DNA from: Actinomycetota bacterium
GTDB lineage: Bacteria > Actinomycetota > Acidimicrobiia > Acidimicrobiales > JAJPHE01
DNA length: 64,000 nt
Assembly (NCBI GenBank): GCA_021325435.1
Contig: JAJPHE010000138.1
Span: forward strand, 1-64,000
Direction of reading: 5' to 3'
This document shows, in pieces, positions 9,471 to 18,112 of this stretch. Below the pieces are notes generated by a model. It did no database searches. It was given only the letters and a program-made list of their open reading frames with translations, and had not been told where the DNA came from. The stretch's first letter is position 1. Each line of letters begins with the position of its first letter. The position numbers were made by a program, and so were the translations under genes.

Positions 9471-10790
9471 TCAGCTCGTCTCCTCGGCGAGACCACGCAC
9501 CTGGCGGACGAAGTCGTACCCCCGCTCGGCGTAGGAGCGGTACCAGTCGAACGAGGCGCACCCGGGTGAGAGGAGAACCACGTCCCCGGGTCGGGCTTCG
9601 GAGGCGGCCATCCTGACCGCCTCGGCCATCGAGCCGGCCCGGCGCACCGGCACCGCCGGGGCCAGCGCCGCTTCCACCTCGGCCGCCGACTCGCCGATGG
9701 CGACCGCCGCCCGCAGGTGGTCGGCTCCCCCGCGCAGCACGGAGAGGTCGAGGCCCTTGTTGCGCCCACCGGCGATCAGCACGACGGAGTCGAAGCCGGC
9801 CAGGGCGGCGAGGACCGAGGCGGGGGTCGTCGCCTTGGAGTCGTCGTAGAAACGCACACCACCAGACTCGCCCACCAGGGCCACGCGGTGGGGGAGCCCC
9901 GCGAAGTCGCGCAGCACGTCGGCGCAGGCCGCGGTGGTGGCGCCGGCCGCCGCCGCCGCCGCCCACGCCGCCAGGGCGTTGTCGACGTCGTGGGGAAGGG
10001 CGCGGGCCATGTCGGCCACGGCCATCAAATCGGCGCCTTCCGGGCCCAGGAGACGGCCGCCTTCGACGCGGTAGTCACCGCCGGGCCCGAAGGTGACGAG
10101 GCGGGACGCGACCCGCGTGTCGCCCGTGGTGGCCCAGCCCATCACGATGTCGTCGCCCGCGTTGACCACGGCCGTGTCGTCGGCCCGCTGGTTGGCCCAG
10201 ATGCGGGCCTTCGAGGCGGCGTAGTGGCAGACGTCGGGATGCCAGTCGAGGTGATCCTCGGAGAGGTTGAGCCACACCGCCACCTGGGGACGGAAGGAGC
10301 GGGTGAGCGCCAGTTGGAACGAGGAGACCTCGACCACCAGGACGTCGGCCTCGCCTTCGACGGCGTCGATGAGCGGCAGACCGATGTTCCCGGCAGCCAC
10401 CGTCCGCCGGCCGCTCTCGGCCAGCATGCGGGTGATGAGCGTCACCACGGTGGTCTTGCCGTTGGTACCGGTGACGGCGACCATCGGCACCCGGCACCAG
10501 CGGCTGGCCAGCTCCACCTCGCTGACCACCTCGCCCGAGGTCGGGGTGCGGAACACCGGGTGCGAGGCCGGCACGCCCGGGCTGACCACCACCAGATCGG
10601 CCGCAGCGACCAGTTCCGCCAGCCTCTCCTCGGCCGGTGCCTCGACCAGCTCGACCCCGGCGTCCTCGGCCCGCCGGCGGACGTCCTCTCCCCCGCGGTC
10701 GTCCACGGCCGTCACCGACGCGCCCCGTGCCAGCAGGGCCCGACACACCGAGGCTCCCGTCACGGCGAGCCCAATCACCACGGCCCGCAC
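9471..10790 (-). CDS. murD: UDP-N-acetylmuramoylalanine--D-glutamate ligase MurD
   Basis: VIGLAVTGASVCRALLARGASVTAVDD, VTGTNGKTTVVTLI, NLSEDHLDWHPDVCHYAASKARI. Confidence 0.96.
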   Translation of the reverse strand: MRAVVIGLAVTGASVCRALLARGASVTAVDDRGGEDVRRRAEDAGVELVEAPAEERLAELVAAADLVVVSPGVPASHPVFRTPTSGEVVSEVELASRWCRVPMVAVTGTNGKTTVVTLITRMLAESGRRTVAAGNIGLPLIDAVEGEADVLVVEVSSFQLALTRSFRPQVAVWLNLSEDHLDWHPDVCHYAASKARIWANQRADDTAVVNAGDDIVMGWATTGDTRVASRLVTFGPGGDYRVEGGRLLGPEGADLMAVADMARALPHDVDNALAAWAAAAAAGATTAACADVLRDFAGLPHRVALVGESGGVRFYDDSKATTPASVLAALAGFDSVVLIAGGRNKGLDLSVLRGGADHLRAAVAIGESAAEVEAALAPAVPVRRAGSMAEAVRMAASEARPGDVVLLSPGCASFDWYRSYAERGYDFVRQVRGLAEETS

Positions 10791-11825
10791 CTAGTCGACC
10801 CTGCCGAAACGGAGGAAGTCGGCGTAGAACGCGCCGAGGGCGATAGCTGTGCACAACCCGGCGAGGATCCAGAAGCGCACGATGACGGTCGTCTCCGGCC
10901 AGCCCGCCAGCTCGAAATGGTGGTGCAGGGGGGCCATGCGGAAGACCCGGCGGTGGAACAGGCGGAAGCTCACGACCTGGATCACCACCGACAGGGTGAT
11001 GATCACGAACAGGCCGCCCAGCACCGGCAGGAGCAGCTGCAGGTTCATCTCCAAGGCCAGGGCGGCGAGGCCGGCGCCGATGGCGAGCGAACCGGTGTCG
11101 CCCATGAAGATGCGGGCGGGTGCCGCGTTCCACCACAAGAAGCCGGCGCACGCACCCGCCAGGGCCACCGCCACCAAAGCGAGGTCGAGGCCGTGGTGCA
11201 CGTGGTAGATCGGGTAGTGGCGGAACTCCCAGTAGCCGATGATCACGAACGTGGAGAACGAGAAGGTGGCGGCGCCGGCGGCCAGCCCGTCGAGCCCGTC
11301 CGTGAGGTTCACCGCGTTGGAGGCGCCGACGATCATCAGCACCGCCCACGCCATCCACCCCCATTCGCCGAGGTGGATGCCGGGGTTGTTGTAGCGGGTG
11401 AACGAGAGGTTGGTGCTGATACCCGCCCAGTGGAGGCCCAACCAGCCGAAGCCGATGGCCAGCACCAGCTGGGCGATCGACTTGGCCCGCTTGTTGAGAC
11501 CGAGGCTGCGCTGGCGGCTCACCTTGATCCAGTCGTCGGCCAGACCGATCAGGCCGGCGCCAACCACGGCGAACATGGCGAGCAGGCCGGAACGGGTGGT
11601 CACCGCACCGATCCGAAGGTGGCCGGCCAGGTAGCCCACCACCGCCGCGCCCACCAGGGCGATGCCACCCATGGTCGGGGTGCCGGCCTTGGTGACATGG
11701 CCCTGGGGTCCGTCCTCGCGAATCTGCTGGCCGATGCCCTCGCGGTGCAGCCACCCGATCAGCACCGGGGTGCCGACCAGGGCCACGAGCAGGGCGGTCC
11801 CCCCGGCGACGAGGATGGCGATCAA
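10791..11825 (-). CDS. mraY: Phospho-MurNAc-pentapeptide transferase MraY
   Basis: GHVTKAGTPTMGGIALVGAAVVGYLAGHL, NAVNLTDGLDGLAAGAA, MGDTGSLAIGAGLAALAL, FRMAPLHHHFELAGWPETTVIVRFWILA. TTG start at 11825 overlaps the murE stop. Confidence 0.96.
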   Translation of the reverse strand: MIAILVAGGTALLVALVGTPVLIGWLHREGIGQQIREDGPQGHVTKAGTPTMGGIALVGAAVVGYLAGHLRIGAVTTRSGLLAMFAVVGAGLIGLADDWIKVSRQRSLGLNKRAKSIAQLVLAIGFGWLGLHWAGISTNLSFTRYNNPGIHLGEWGWMAWAVLMIVGASNAVNLTDGLDGLAAGAATFSFSTFVIIGYWEFRHYPIYHVHHGLDLALVAVALAGACAGFLWWNAAPARIFMGDTGSLAIGAGLAALALEMNLQLLLPVLGGLFVIITLSVVIQVVSFRLFHRRVFRMAPLHHHFELAGWPETTVIVRFWILAGLCTAIALGAFYADFLRFGRVD

Positions 11826-13231
11826 CGGGCGTCCTCCCAGACCTCGACGGCGTGCCGGGCTTCCACCCGGTCGTCGAATGGGTGCACGACCCCGCTGATC
11901 TCCTGTCCGGTCTCGTGGCCCTTGCCCGCCACCACCACCACGTCGCCGGGCCGGGCGGCGGTGACGGCGAGCCGGATGGCCTGGCGTCGGTCGGGCTCGA
12001 CGACCACGTCGGGCCGGCCGGCACCTGCCCTCACCTCGTCGAGGATCGCCAACGGGTCCTCGCTGCGGGGGTTGTCGCTGGTGAGCACGACCAGGTCGGC
12101 CAGGCGGGCGGCCACCCCGCCCATCTGCGGCCGCTTCTGGCGGTCGCGGTCGCCGCCGCACCCGAACACCACCACCAGGCGGGCGCCGGGCGTCATACCG
12201 CCGCGGGCGGCGCCCAGCACCTCGGCCAGCCCATCCGGGGTGTGGGCGTAGTCGACCAGCACCGTGAAAGGGTCGGTCACGACCGGCTCCATCCGCCCCG
12301 GCACCCGGTCAAGGGCGGCGAGGCCGTCGGCCACGACCGGTGCCGGAACCCCGAGGGCCTCGGCGGCGGTGGCGGCGGCCAGGGCGTTGAGCACGTTGAA
12401 GCCCCCTCCCAGGCGGACGGTGACCGAAACCCCCCGCCAGCGGAAGCGCGACCCCTGGAGGCCGATTTCGACTTCGGCGGCGTCGGCCATGGAGTAGGGC
12501 TGCAGCGGTATCCGCCCCCGCTCGAGCAGCCGCCGGCCCCACTCGTCGTCGGCATTCACGACCCCGAGGGCCGCCCGCCCCGGCTCGAAGATGCGGGCCT
12601 TGGCGTCGAAGTACGCCTCCATGGTGCCGTGGTAGTCGAGGTGCTCGTGGCTCAGGTTGGTGAACACCGCCGCCGACAGCCACAACCCGTCGACCCGGTG
12701 CTGGTCTATGGCGTGGGAGGACACCTCGAGGGCGGCGGCCCGGCCCCCGGCGTCTCGGTGGGCGGCGAGGATCTCCTGGAGCTCGGGGGCCTCGGGAGTC
12801 GTGCGAGCGCCCGACAGGGTCCCCACCGCGCAGGTCGGCCAGCCGTGGGCCTCGAGGATGGAGCGGACCATGTGGGTGACAGTCGTCTTGCCGTTGGTGC
12901 CGGTGGTGCCGACGACGGTCAGCTGCCGTGAGGGGTGGCCGAAGAACGCCGAGCTCACCACGGCCATCGCCGGCCGGGCCCCGCCGGGCGCCACCCGGGC
13001 CTGGCACACGTCGAGCCCCATGAAGCGCTCGCACAGCAGGGCGGCCGCCCCGCCGGCCACCGCGGCCGGCGCGTGGTCATGGCCGTCGGACCGGGCGCCG
13101 GGCAGGCAGCAGAACAGCGCCCCGGGCCTCACCCGGCGGGAGTCGTAGGTGACGGCGCGGACGTCGACGGTGGAAGGGTCCCCGCGGGTCTCCAACACCT
13201 CGACTCCGCCGAGCAGTCGGTCGAGTCGCAC
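11822..13231 (-). CDS. murE: UDP-MurNAc-tripeptide synthetase MurE (meso-DAP-type DNPR motif)
   Basis: VVGTTGTNGKTTVTHMVRSILEAHG, AALEVSSHAIDQHRVDG, NLSHEHLDYHGTMEAYFDAKARIF, VVLTSDNPRSEDP. Confidence 0.95.
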   Translation of the reverse strand: MRLDRLLGGVEVLETRGDPSTVDVRAVTYDSRRVRPGALFCCLPGARSDGHDHAPAAVAGGAAALLCERFMGLDVCQARVAPGGARPAMAVVSSAFFGHPSRQLTVVGTTGTNGKTTVTHMVRSILEAHGWPTCAVGTLSGARTTPEAPELQEILAAHRDAGGRAAALEVSSHAIDQHRVDGLWLSAAVFTNLSHEHLDYHGTMEAYFDAKARIFEPGRAALGVVNADDEWGRRLLERGRIPLQPYSMADAAEVEIGLQGSRFRWRGVSVTVRLGGGFNVLNALAAATAAEALGVPAPVVADGLAALDRVPGRMEPVVTDPFTVLVDYAHTPDGLAEVLGAARGGMTPGARLVVVFGCGGDRDRQKRPQMGGVAARLADLVVLTSDNPRSEDPLAILDEVRAGAGRPDVVVEPDRRQAIRLAVTAARPGDVVVVAGKGHETGQEISGVVHPFDDRVEARHAVEVWEDAR

Positions 13232-13245
13232 GTGAGCGGCGCCTC

Positions 13246-15348
13246 TCAGGGCTTCTTCGGGGAGGGGGTCGTCGGCGGGAGAGTAGTGGGAGGCGGCCGC
13301 GAGCCGCCCGGGGCCGGGTCGGTCTGACGGGTGGTGGCGACCGTGGTCGAAGTGGCGGTGCGGGACGGGGTCGCGCTCGAGGAGGGTCTCACCGGCGCCG
13401 CGGTCGGGGCGGTCGTCGCCTGCCCCGCCGCCGTCTGGGGTGCGGCCGCCGGCTGGGGAGTGGGCAGGGGGCCGTCGCCGCCGGCCGCCGCGCTCGGGTC
13501 GACCGCCGGCACGTCCGGGCCGAGGTTCACCGGCCGGGGCGGGGGGATGCGCATGATGCGCAGGGCGTACTGGGCGATGTCGGAGAACACCGGCGCGGCC
13601 ACCAAGCCGCCGTAGAACACCGGCGTGGGCTGATCGAGGACGACCATCGCCGTTATCTGGGGGTTCTCGGCCGGAACGAACCCGGCGAAGGTGGCCATGT
13701 ACGCGCCCGGCTCGTAGCCGGCCCTGCCGGTGGCCGGCTTCTGGGACGTGCCGGTCTTGCCGGCCACGTCGTAGCCGGGGATGGCGGCCGCCTGCCCGGT
13801 GCCGTCGCGCACGACGTCTTCGAGCATGGCCGTCATCTGGCGGGCGGTCCGGGCCGAGACCACCCGGTGGCCGGGTCGCCCGGCGGCGGCCTGGACGGAC
13901 CCGTCGGGGCCGACCCATCCCTTGATCAGCCGAGGCGGGACGAAGACGCCGCCGTTGGCGATGGTGTTGTAGACGTCGAGCATCTGCAGCGGGGTCACGG
14001 CGATGCCCTGCCCGATGGGGATGGTGGCGATCGAGGTCCCCGACCACTTGCTGGGGGGGAGCATGAGGCCGGCCGACTCCCCGGGCACCCCGAGCCCGGT
14101 GGGAGCGCCGAGACCGAACGCCTTCTGGTAGCGGAAGATGCGCTCGGCGCCGAGCCGCTGGGAGATCTGCAGGGTCCCGACGTTCGACGAGTAGGAGAGG
14201 ATGTCGGGGACCGACCAGTCCTCGGTGGGGTGGCCCTCGGCGTCGTGGATCACCGACCCGTGGAAGACCGTGCTGTCGGGCACGGTGAACCGGGTGTCGG
14301 GCTGGACGACCCCTTCCTGCAGGGCGGCGGACAGCGTCACCGCCTTCATGACCGAGCCGGGCTCGTAGACCTCGGTGGCGGCCAGGTCGGTGGGCGCCGA
14401 CCCCACCGGCTTGGTCGGGTCACTGGGGGCGACGACGTTGGCGAGGGCGAGGATCTCGCCGGTCTTCGAGTCCATCACCACGGCCGTTCCGCCCTTGGCG
14501 TGGGAGGCGGTCACCTGCTTGATGAGGGCCTGCTCCGCCTCGTACTGCAGGGAGCGGTCGATGGTCAGCTGCAGGCTCTGGCCCGGCACGGCCGGGTCAC
14601 GCTCCTCAGGCGTGCCCGGTATGGCCTGGCCGCCGGCGCCCTCCTGGACCAGCAGCCGCCCCGGCTTGCCGGCGAGGCGCGAGTCGTACTGGTACTCCAC
14701 CCCCGACAGGCCGTGCCCGTCGTAACCGACCTGCCCCAGGACCGAGGCGGCGAGGTCACCGTCGGGCAGGTAGCGCTTGGGCTCGGACAGGTAGGCGATG
14801 CCGGGCAGCTTCAGGGCCTTGACCCGGTTGGCGACGTCGTCCGGAACGGTGTGGGCCAGGTACTCGAACCGGTTGGGGGCCGACAGCTTCTGCTGGAGCA
14901 CGCCCGGGTCGAGGCCGAGGATCGGGGCCAGCTGACGGGCCTCGGACGCGGGATCGGTGACCAGCCCTGGATCGGCGTAGACCGTGGTGAGGGACACCGA
15001 CATGGCCAGCACGTCGCCGGAACGGTCGACGATCTGGCCCCGGACGGGGGCGAGGGTGACGGCGTGGAGCCGCTCGGACAGCCCGTAGGCGGCATAGCGA
15101 GACGCCTGCAGGCCCTGCACGTCCACCAAGCGGATGACCAGCGCGGCCAGCACGCAGCACATGACGAGCAGGACGGTCGCCATGCGGCGGGGCGGCAGGA
15201 CCGCTCGCGGCGGCGGCGGCGGGCCGGGCGGGCGCCGGCGGGTCCCCCCAGGTCGGCGAGGAGGGGAGGGCCGCGACGCGGGCGCCCGCCCCGGGGGACG
15301 GCCGGGGCGGGCGCGGGGGGAGGTGGTCCTCCCGGACGGGGGACTCAT
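13246..15348 (-). CDS. ftsI: Septal class B penicillin-binding protein FtsI/PBP3 with a long Pro/Thr-rich C-terminal tail
   Basis: YEPGSVMKAVTLSAAL (SxxK), YSSNVG (SxN), VAGKTGTSQKP (KTG); tail ...PAAAPQTAAGQATTAPTAAPVRPSSSATPSRTATSTTVATTRQTDPAPGGSRPPPTTLPPTTPSPKKP. Confidence 0.95.
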   Translation of the reverse strand: MSPPSGRTTSPRARPGRPPGRAPASRPSPPRRPGGTRRRPPGPPPPPRAVLPPRRMATVLLVMCCVLAALVIRLVDVQGLQASRYAAYGLSERLHAVTLAPVRGQIVDRSGDVLAMSVSLTTVYADPGLVTDPASEARQLAPILGLDPGVLQQKLSAPNRFEYLAHTVPDDVANRVKALKLPGIAYLSEPKRYLPDGDLAASVLGQVGYDGHGLSGVEYQYDSRLAGKPGRLLVQEGAGGQAIPGTPEERDPAVPGQSLQLTIDRSLQYEAEQALIKQVTASHAKGGTAVVMDSKTGEILALANVVAPSDPTKPVGSAPTDLAATEVYEPGSVMKAVTLSAALQEGVVQPDTRFTVPDSTVFHGSVIHDAEGHPTEDWSVPDILSYSSNVGTLQISQRLGAERIFRYQKAFGLGAPTGLGVPGESAGLMLPPSKWSGTSIATIPIGQGIAVTPLQMLDVYNTIANGGVFVPPRLIKGWVGPDGSVQAAAGRPGHRVVSARTARQMTAMLEDVVRDGTGQAAAIPGYDVAGKTGTSQKPATGRAGYEPGAYMATFAGFVPAENPQITAMVVLDQPTPVFYGGLVAAPVFSDIAQYALRIMRIPPPRPVNLGPDVPAVDPSAAAGGDGPLPTPQPAAAPQTAAGQATTAPTAAPVRPSSSATPSRTATSTTVATTRQTDPAPGGSRPPPTTLPPTTPSPKKP

Positions 15349-15917
15349 GGCCTCTTGATGGCGGCTCCGGTGGAGACAGAGTGGGCCGAGCCGCCGGCCG
15401 CCGCTCCGGAGGTGGTGGTGTGCTGCTGCGATGTCGGAGAGGTCGGGGTGGTGGAACCCGGCGCGGGGGTGGAGCCCGCCTGGGGGTTGACCGGCGCGGG
15501 GACGGTGGCCGGCGCCGAGCGCAGCTTGGTGGCCGACTCCCCGGGGGCCAGGTAGGTGATGGTCGGAGGGGTGACCATCCCCAGCCTCTCCTGGGCGGCG
15601 GCCACGATCCGCTCCGGCGACTCCAGCTGGGCCACCTCGAGCTTGAGCTGTTCGTTGCGTGACTGCTCCGCCGCCGCCTGGGTCTGCAGCTTGGCCAGCC
15701 GGAACTGCTCCTGGGCCAGCAGCACGTGGGCCGTGGCCACCCCGAACAGGGTGAGGGCGGTCAGAAGGCCGGCCGCCACCACCAGCAACCGGGCCCGGCG
15801 CCGCCGGACGTGGGGCGACAGGTCATCAGGCAGCACCAGGCGCAGCGGGGTGCGCAGCTCGGGACGCTGGCTGGGGGCGAGGTTGACGGCCCGCCGCGGG
15901 CGCTGGGTGGCGGTCAC
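15345..15917 (-). CDS. ftsL: FtsL-like septum protein with extended Ser/Thr/Pro/Ala tail
   Basis: Single TM then coiled coil (AQEQFRLAKLQTQAAAEQSRNEQLKLEVAQLESPERIVAAAQERLGMV) between rsmH and ftsI; GTG start at 15917 overlaps the rsmH stop. Confidence 0.82.
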   Translation of the reverse strand: MTATQRPRRAVNLAPSQRPELRTPLRLVLPDDLSPHVRRRRARLLVVAAGLLTALTLFGVATAHVLLAQEQFRLAKLQTQAAAEQSRNEQLKLEVAQLESPERIVAAAQERLGMVTPPTITYLAPGESATKLRSAPATVPAPVNPQAGSTPAPGSTTPTSPTSQQHTTTSGAAAGGSAHSVSTGAAIKRP

Positions 15918-16849
15918 GCCGCCTCCAACCACTCGACGGCGCGGAACCGGGCGCTGTCCGCCCGGGGGTTGGCCGCCACCTCCGCAGCCGACGGCTTACG
16001 GGCGCCCCGGTTGAGCAGCCGGGCAGCGGGGACGGCCCCGCACCCGCACGGCAGCCCCGGCGGGCACGTGCACCCACCGGTGGCCCAGTGGGCGAAGCGG
16101 GCCTTGACCTTGCGGTCCTCGCCCGAGTGGTAGGAGATCACGCAGCACCGGCCGCCGGGCACGAGCACCCCGGGGACGGCGTCGAGGGCGGCGTCGAGAA
16201 CGGCCAGCTCCTGGTTGACCTCGATGCGCACGGCCTGGAACACCCGGCGGGCGGGGTGACCACGCCGTCGCCCCCGGGCGGCCACGGCGGCCGCCACCAC
16301 CTCGGCCAGGTGTCGGGTGTCGGTGATCGGCCGGGCCGCGACCACGGCCCGGGCGATGCGGCCGGCCAGCCGCTCCTCTCCACCGGCGGCCAGCACGGTG
16401 GCGAGTTGGTCGACCGGATACGAGTTGACCACCTCGTCGGCGGTCAGGGCCGCGGAGCGGTCCATCCTCATGTCGAGCGGGCCCGGCTGTCGGTAGGAGA
16501 ACCCCCGCTCCGGGCGGTCGAGCTGGGGCGAGCTCACCCCCAGGTCGAACAGCACGCCGGTGACGGGGCCGGCGCCCGAGTCTGCCGCCGCCTCGGCCAG
16601 GCGGTCGAAGCGGGCACGAACCAGTCGGGCTCGGGGGCCGAATCGGGCCAGGCGGGCGCCGGCGGCCGCTGCCGCGTCCTCGTCCTGGTCGAGGCCGAGG
16701 ACACAGAGGTGGGGGTGCGCATCGAGGAGGGCCTCGGCGTGGCCGCCGGCTCCCACGGTGCAGTCGATGACGAACCCGGGAGGCACCGGGGCGAAGAGGC
16801 TCACGACCTCGTCGACCATGACCGCCCGGTGGGCGAAGTCCTGGTCCAT
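15914..16849 (-). CDS. rsmH: 16S rRNA (cytosine1402-N4)-methyltransferase RsmH
   Basis: HRAVMVDEVVSLFAPVPPGFVIDCTVGAGGHAEALL, FDLGVSSPQLDRPERGFSYRQPGPLDMRMD, VISYHSGEDRKVK. Confidence 0.96.
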   Translation of the reverse strand: MDQDFAHRAVMVDEVVSLFAPVPPGFVIDCTVGAGGHAEALLDAHPHLCVLGLDQDEDAAAAAGARLARFGPRARLVRARFDRLAEAAADSGAGPVTGVLFDLGVSSPQLDRPERGFSYRQPGPLDMRMDRSAALTADEVVNSYPVDQLATVLAAGGEERLAGRIARAVVAARPITDTRHLAEVVAAAVAARGRRRGHPARRVFQAVRIEVNQELAVLDAALDAVPGVLVPGGRCCVISYHSGEDRKVKARFAHWATGGCTCPPGLPCGCGAVPAARLLNRGARKPSAAEVAANPRADSARFRAVEWLEAA

Positions 16850-17019
16850 CTGCAGCCCCTCGACCGGCAGGGCGCCGCCGGGATGTCTCCCCGGCTGACT
16901 GAGATGGAAGCGGGCGGAGTAGGGATCTTCCACCGCGCCAGTCGAAGGGCTGCACATGGGCCGGGGACTCCGGCCGGGGTTCTCGTAGATGTCTGGGTGT
17001 CCTGCCGCTCCTCTCGCCT

Positions 17020-17439
17020 CTACTCCTCGGCGCCCTCGGTCAGGCGTCGCTCCTCGGGCATGACGAACTCCCCCCAGATGACCGGGTTCCACAGCTCCAC
17101 TCGGTCGATCGCGCCGTTCACCAGGACGTCGCCCTCCAGGCGGGCGAACTCCCGCAGGTGGGCGGGGATGGCCATCCGGCCTTGTCTGTCGACCTCCACC
17201 TCGTGTGAGCCCGCGGCCCACACTCGGGCCAGGTTGCGGTCGCCCTTGCCCGCCTCGGCCTTCTCCTGCATCGAGACCATCAGCTTCTCGAACTCCTCGG
17301 GGGTCCACAGCGCCAGGCAGCGCTCGTGGAACTGGGTGAGGTAGCCGCCGTGCTCGAAAGGGGCGCGGAACTTCGCCGGAAGGATCACCCGACCCTTGGG
17401 GTCGAGCGAGTGCTCGTACCTCCCGAAGAACCGTGCCAC
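17020..17439 (-). CDS. mraZ: Transcriptional regulator MraZ
   Basis: MARFFGRYEHSLDPKGRVILPAKFR...VEVDRQGRMAIPAHLREFARLEGDVLVNGAIDRVELWNP. Confidence 0.96.
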   Translation of the reverse strand: MARFFGRYEHSLDPKGRVILPAKFRAPFEHGGYLTQFHERCLALWTPEEFEKLMVSMQEKAEAGKGDRNLARVWAAGSHEVEVDRQGRMAIPAHLREFARLEGDVLVNGAIDRVELWNPVIWGEFVMPEERRLTEGAEE

Positions 17440-17490
17440 CCGCCCGATCCACCTTGCTCCCCGGTGCGCTCCGGGCCCCTCCCTTTCGCG

Positions 17491-17535
17491 CCACCTCGCT
17501 CCACGTTACGCCTCTATCCCCCACCCGTCAACCAC
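17491..17535 (-). promoter_or_regulatory. dcw promoter with phased GTGG (MraZ-box-like) repeats
   Basis: Minus strand: -35 TTGACG (17531-17526), 17-bp spacer, -10 TAACGT (17508-17503). CCAC/GTGG at 17491, 17501, 17521 and 17532. Confidence 0.65.
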
Positions 17536-17662
17536 TTGGACGCCCCCGAGCGCCCCTGCGGGCGCGCCGCGTCCCACTCGAACCGGGGTGGAGGGTCGCG
17601 AGTGGACCGGCTCAGGGCGCGGCGCGACGGCCGCGGGGAGTGGTCAGGATGGTGGTGGGTGG

Positions 17663-17678
17663 GGCGCCCCGGGGCGCC
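17663..17678. repeat. Perfect 16-bp GC palindrome GGCGCCCCGGGGCGCC downstream of msrB
   Basis: Read directly; 22 bp beyond the msrB stop. Function unknown; no T-tract, so a terminator is not assured. Confidence 0.4.
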
Positions 17679-17699
17679 GGCGGCCGGGGCAGACGGCTG

Positions 17700-18095
17700 C
17701 TAGCCCTCGGGGGCGAACTCCAGGGCCAGCGAGTTCATGCAGAACCGCAGGCCGGTGGGTGGCGGCCCGTCGTTGAAGACGTGGCCCAGGTGGGACTCAC
17801 AGCCGCCGCAGCGGATCTCGGTGCGGCGCATTCCGTGGCTGTTGTCGGTGTGCTCGCTGACAGCACCCGGGGCGACCGGCTCCCAGAAGCTCGGCCAGCC
17901 GCAACCGGACTCGTACTTGGCGTCGCTTCGGAACAGCAGGTTGCCGCAGGCGGCGCAGCGGAAGGTGCCCGGGCGCTTCTCGTGAAGGAGCTCACCCGTC
18001 CCCGGAGGCTCGGTGGCCGCCTGCCGGAGGACCGCGAAGCGGTCGGGGTCCAGGCGCTGGCGCCACTCCTCGTCCGTGAGCGTGAACTCGGCCAT
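17700..18095 (-). CDS. msrB: Peptide-methionine (R)-S-oxide reductase MsrB
   Basis: FRCAACGNLLFRSDAKYESGCGWPSFWEPV, TEIRCGGCESHLGHVFNDGPPPTGLRFCMNSLAL. Confidence 0.96.
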   Translation of the reverse strand: MAEFTLTDEEWRQRLDPDRFAVLRQAATEPPGTGELLHEKRPGTFRCAACGNLLFRSDAKYESGCGWPSFWEPVAPGAVSEHTDNSHGMRRTEIRCGGCESHLGHVFNDGPPPTGLRFCMNSLALEFAPEG

Positions 18096-18112
18096 GGACC
18101 CGAGTCTCGCGC

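Noticed and set aside
9940-9975. GCC-repeat tract (gccgccgccgccgcc)
   Set aside because: Encodes the Ala run AAWAAAAAAG in MurD; ordinary high-GC coding low complexity.
9717-12251. 844-aa plus-strand ORF opposite murD/mraY/murE, and other long plus-strand ORFs over the dcw block (13867..15555, 6139..7422, 8662..9534)
   Set aside because: Low-complexity G/H/R/Q/D-rich translations with no recognisable domains, exactly antisense to well-supported genes; typical shadow ORFs in very high-GC DNA.
17540-17700. Possible structured ncRNA between mraZ and msrB
   Set aside because: Only GC-rich sequence with one perfect palindrome; no recognisable RNA family features or tract supporting an independent transcript.
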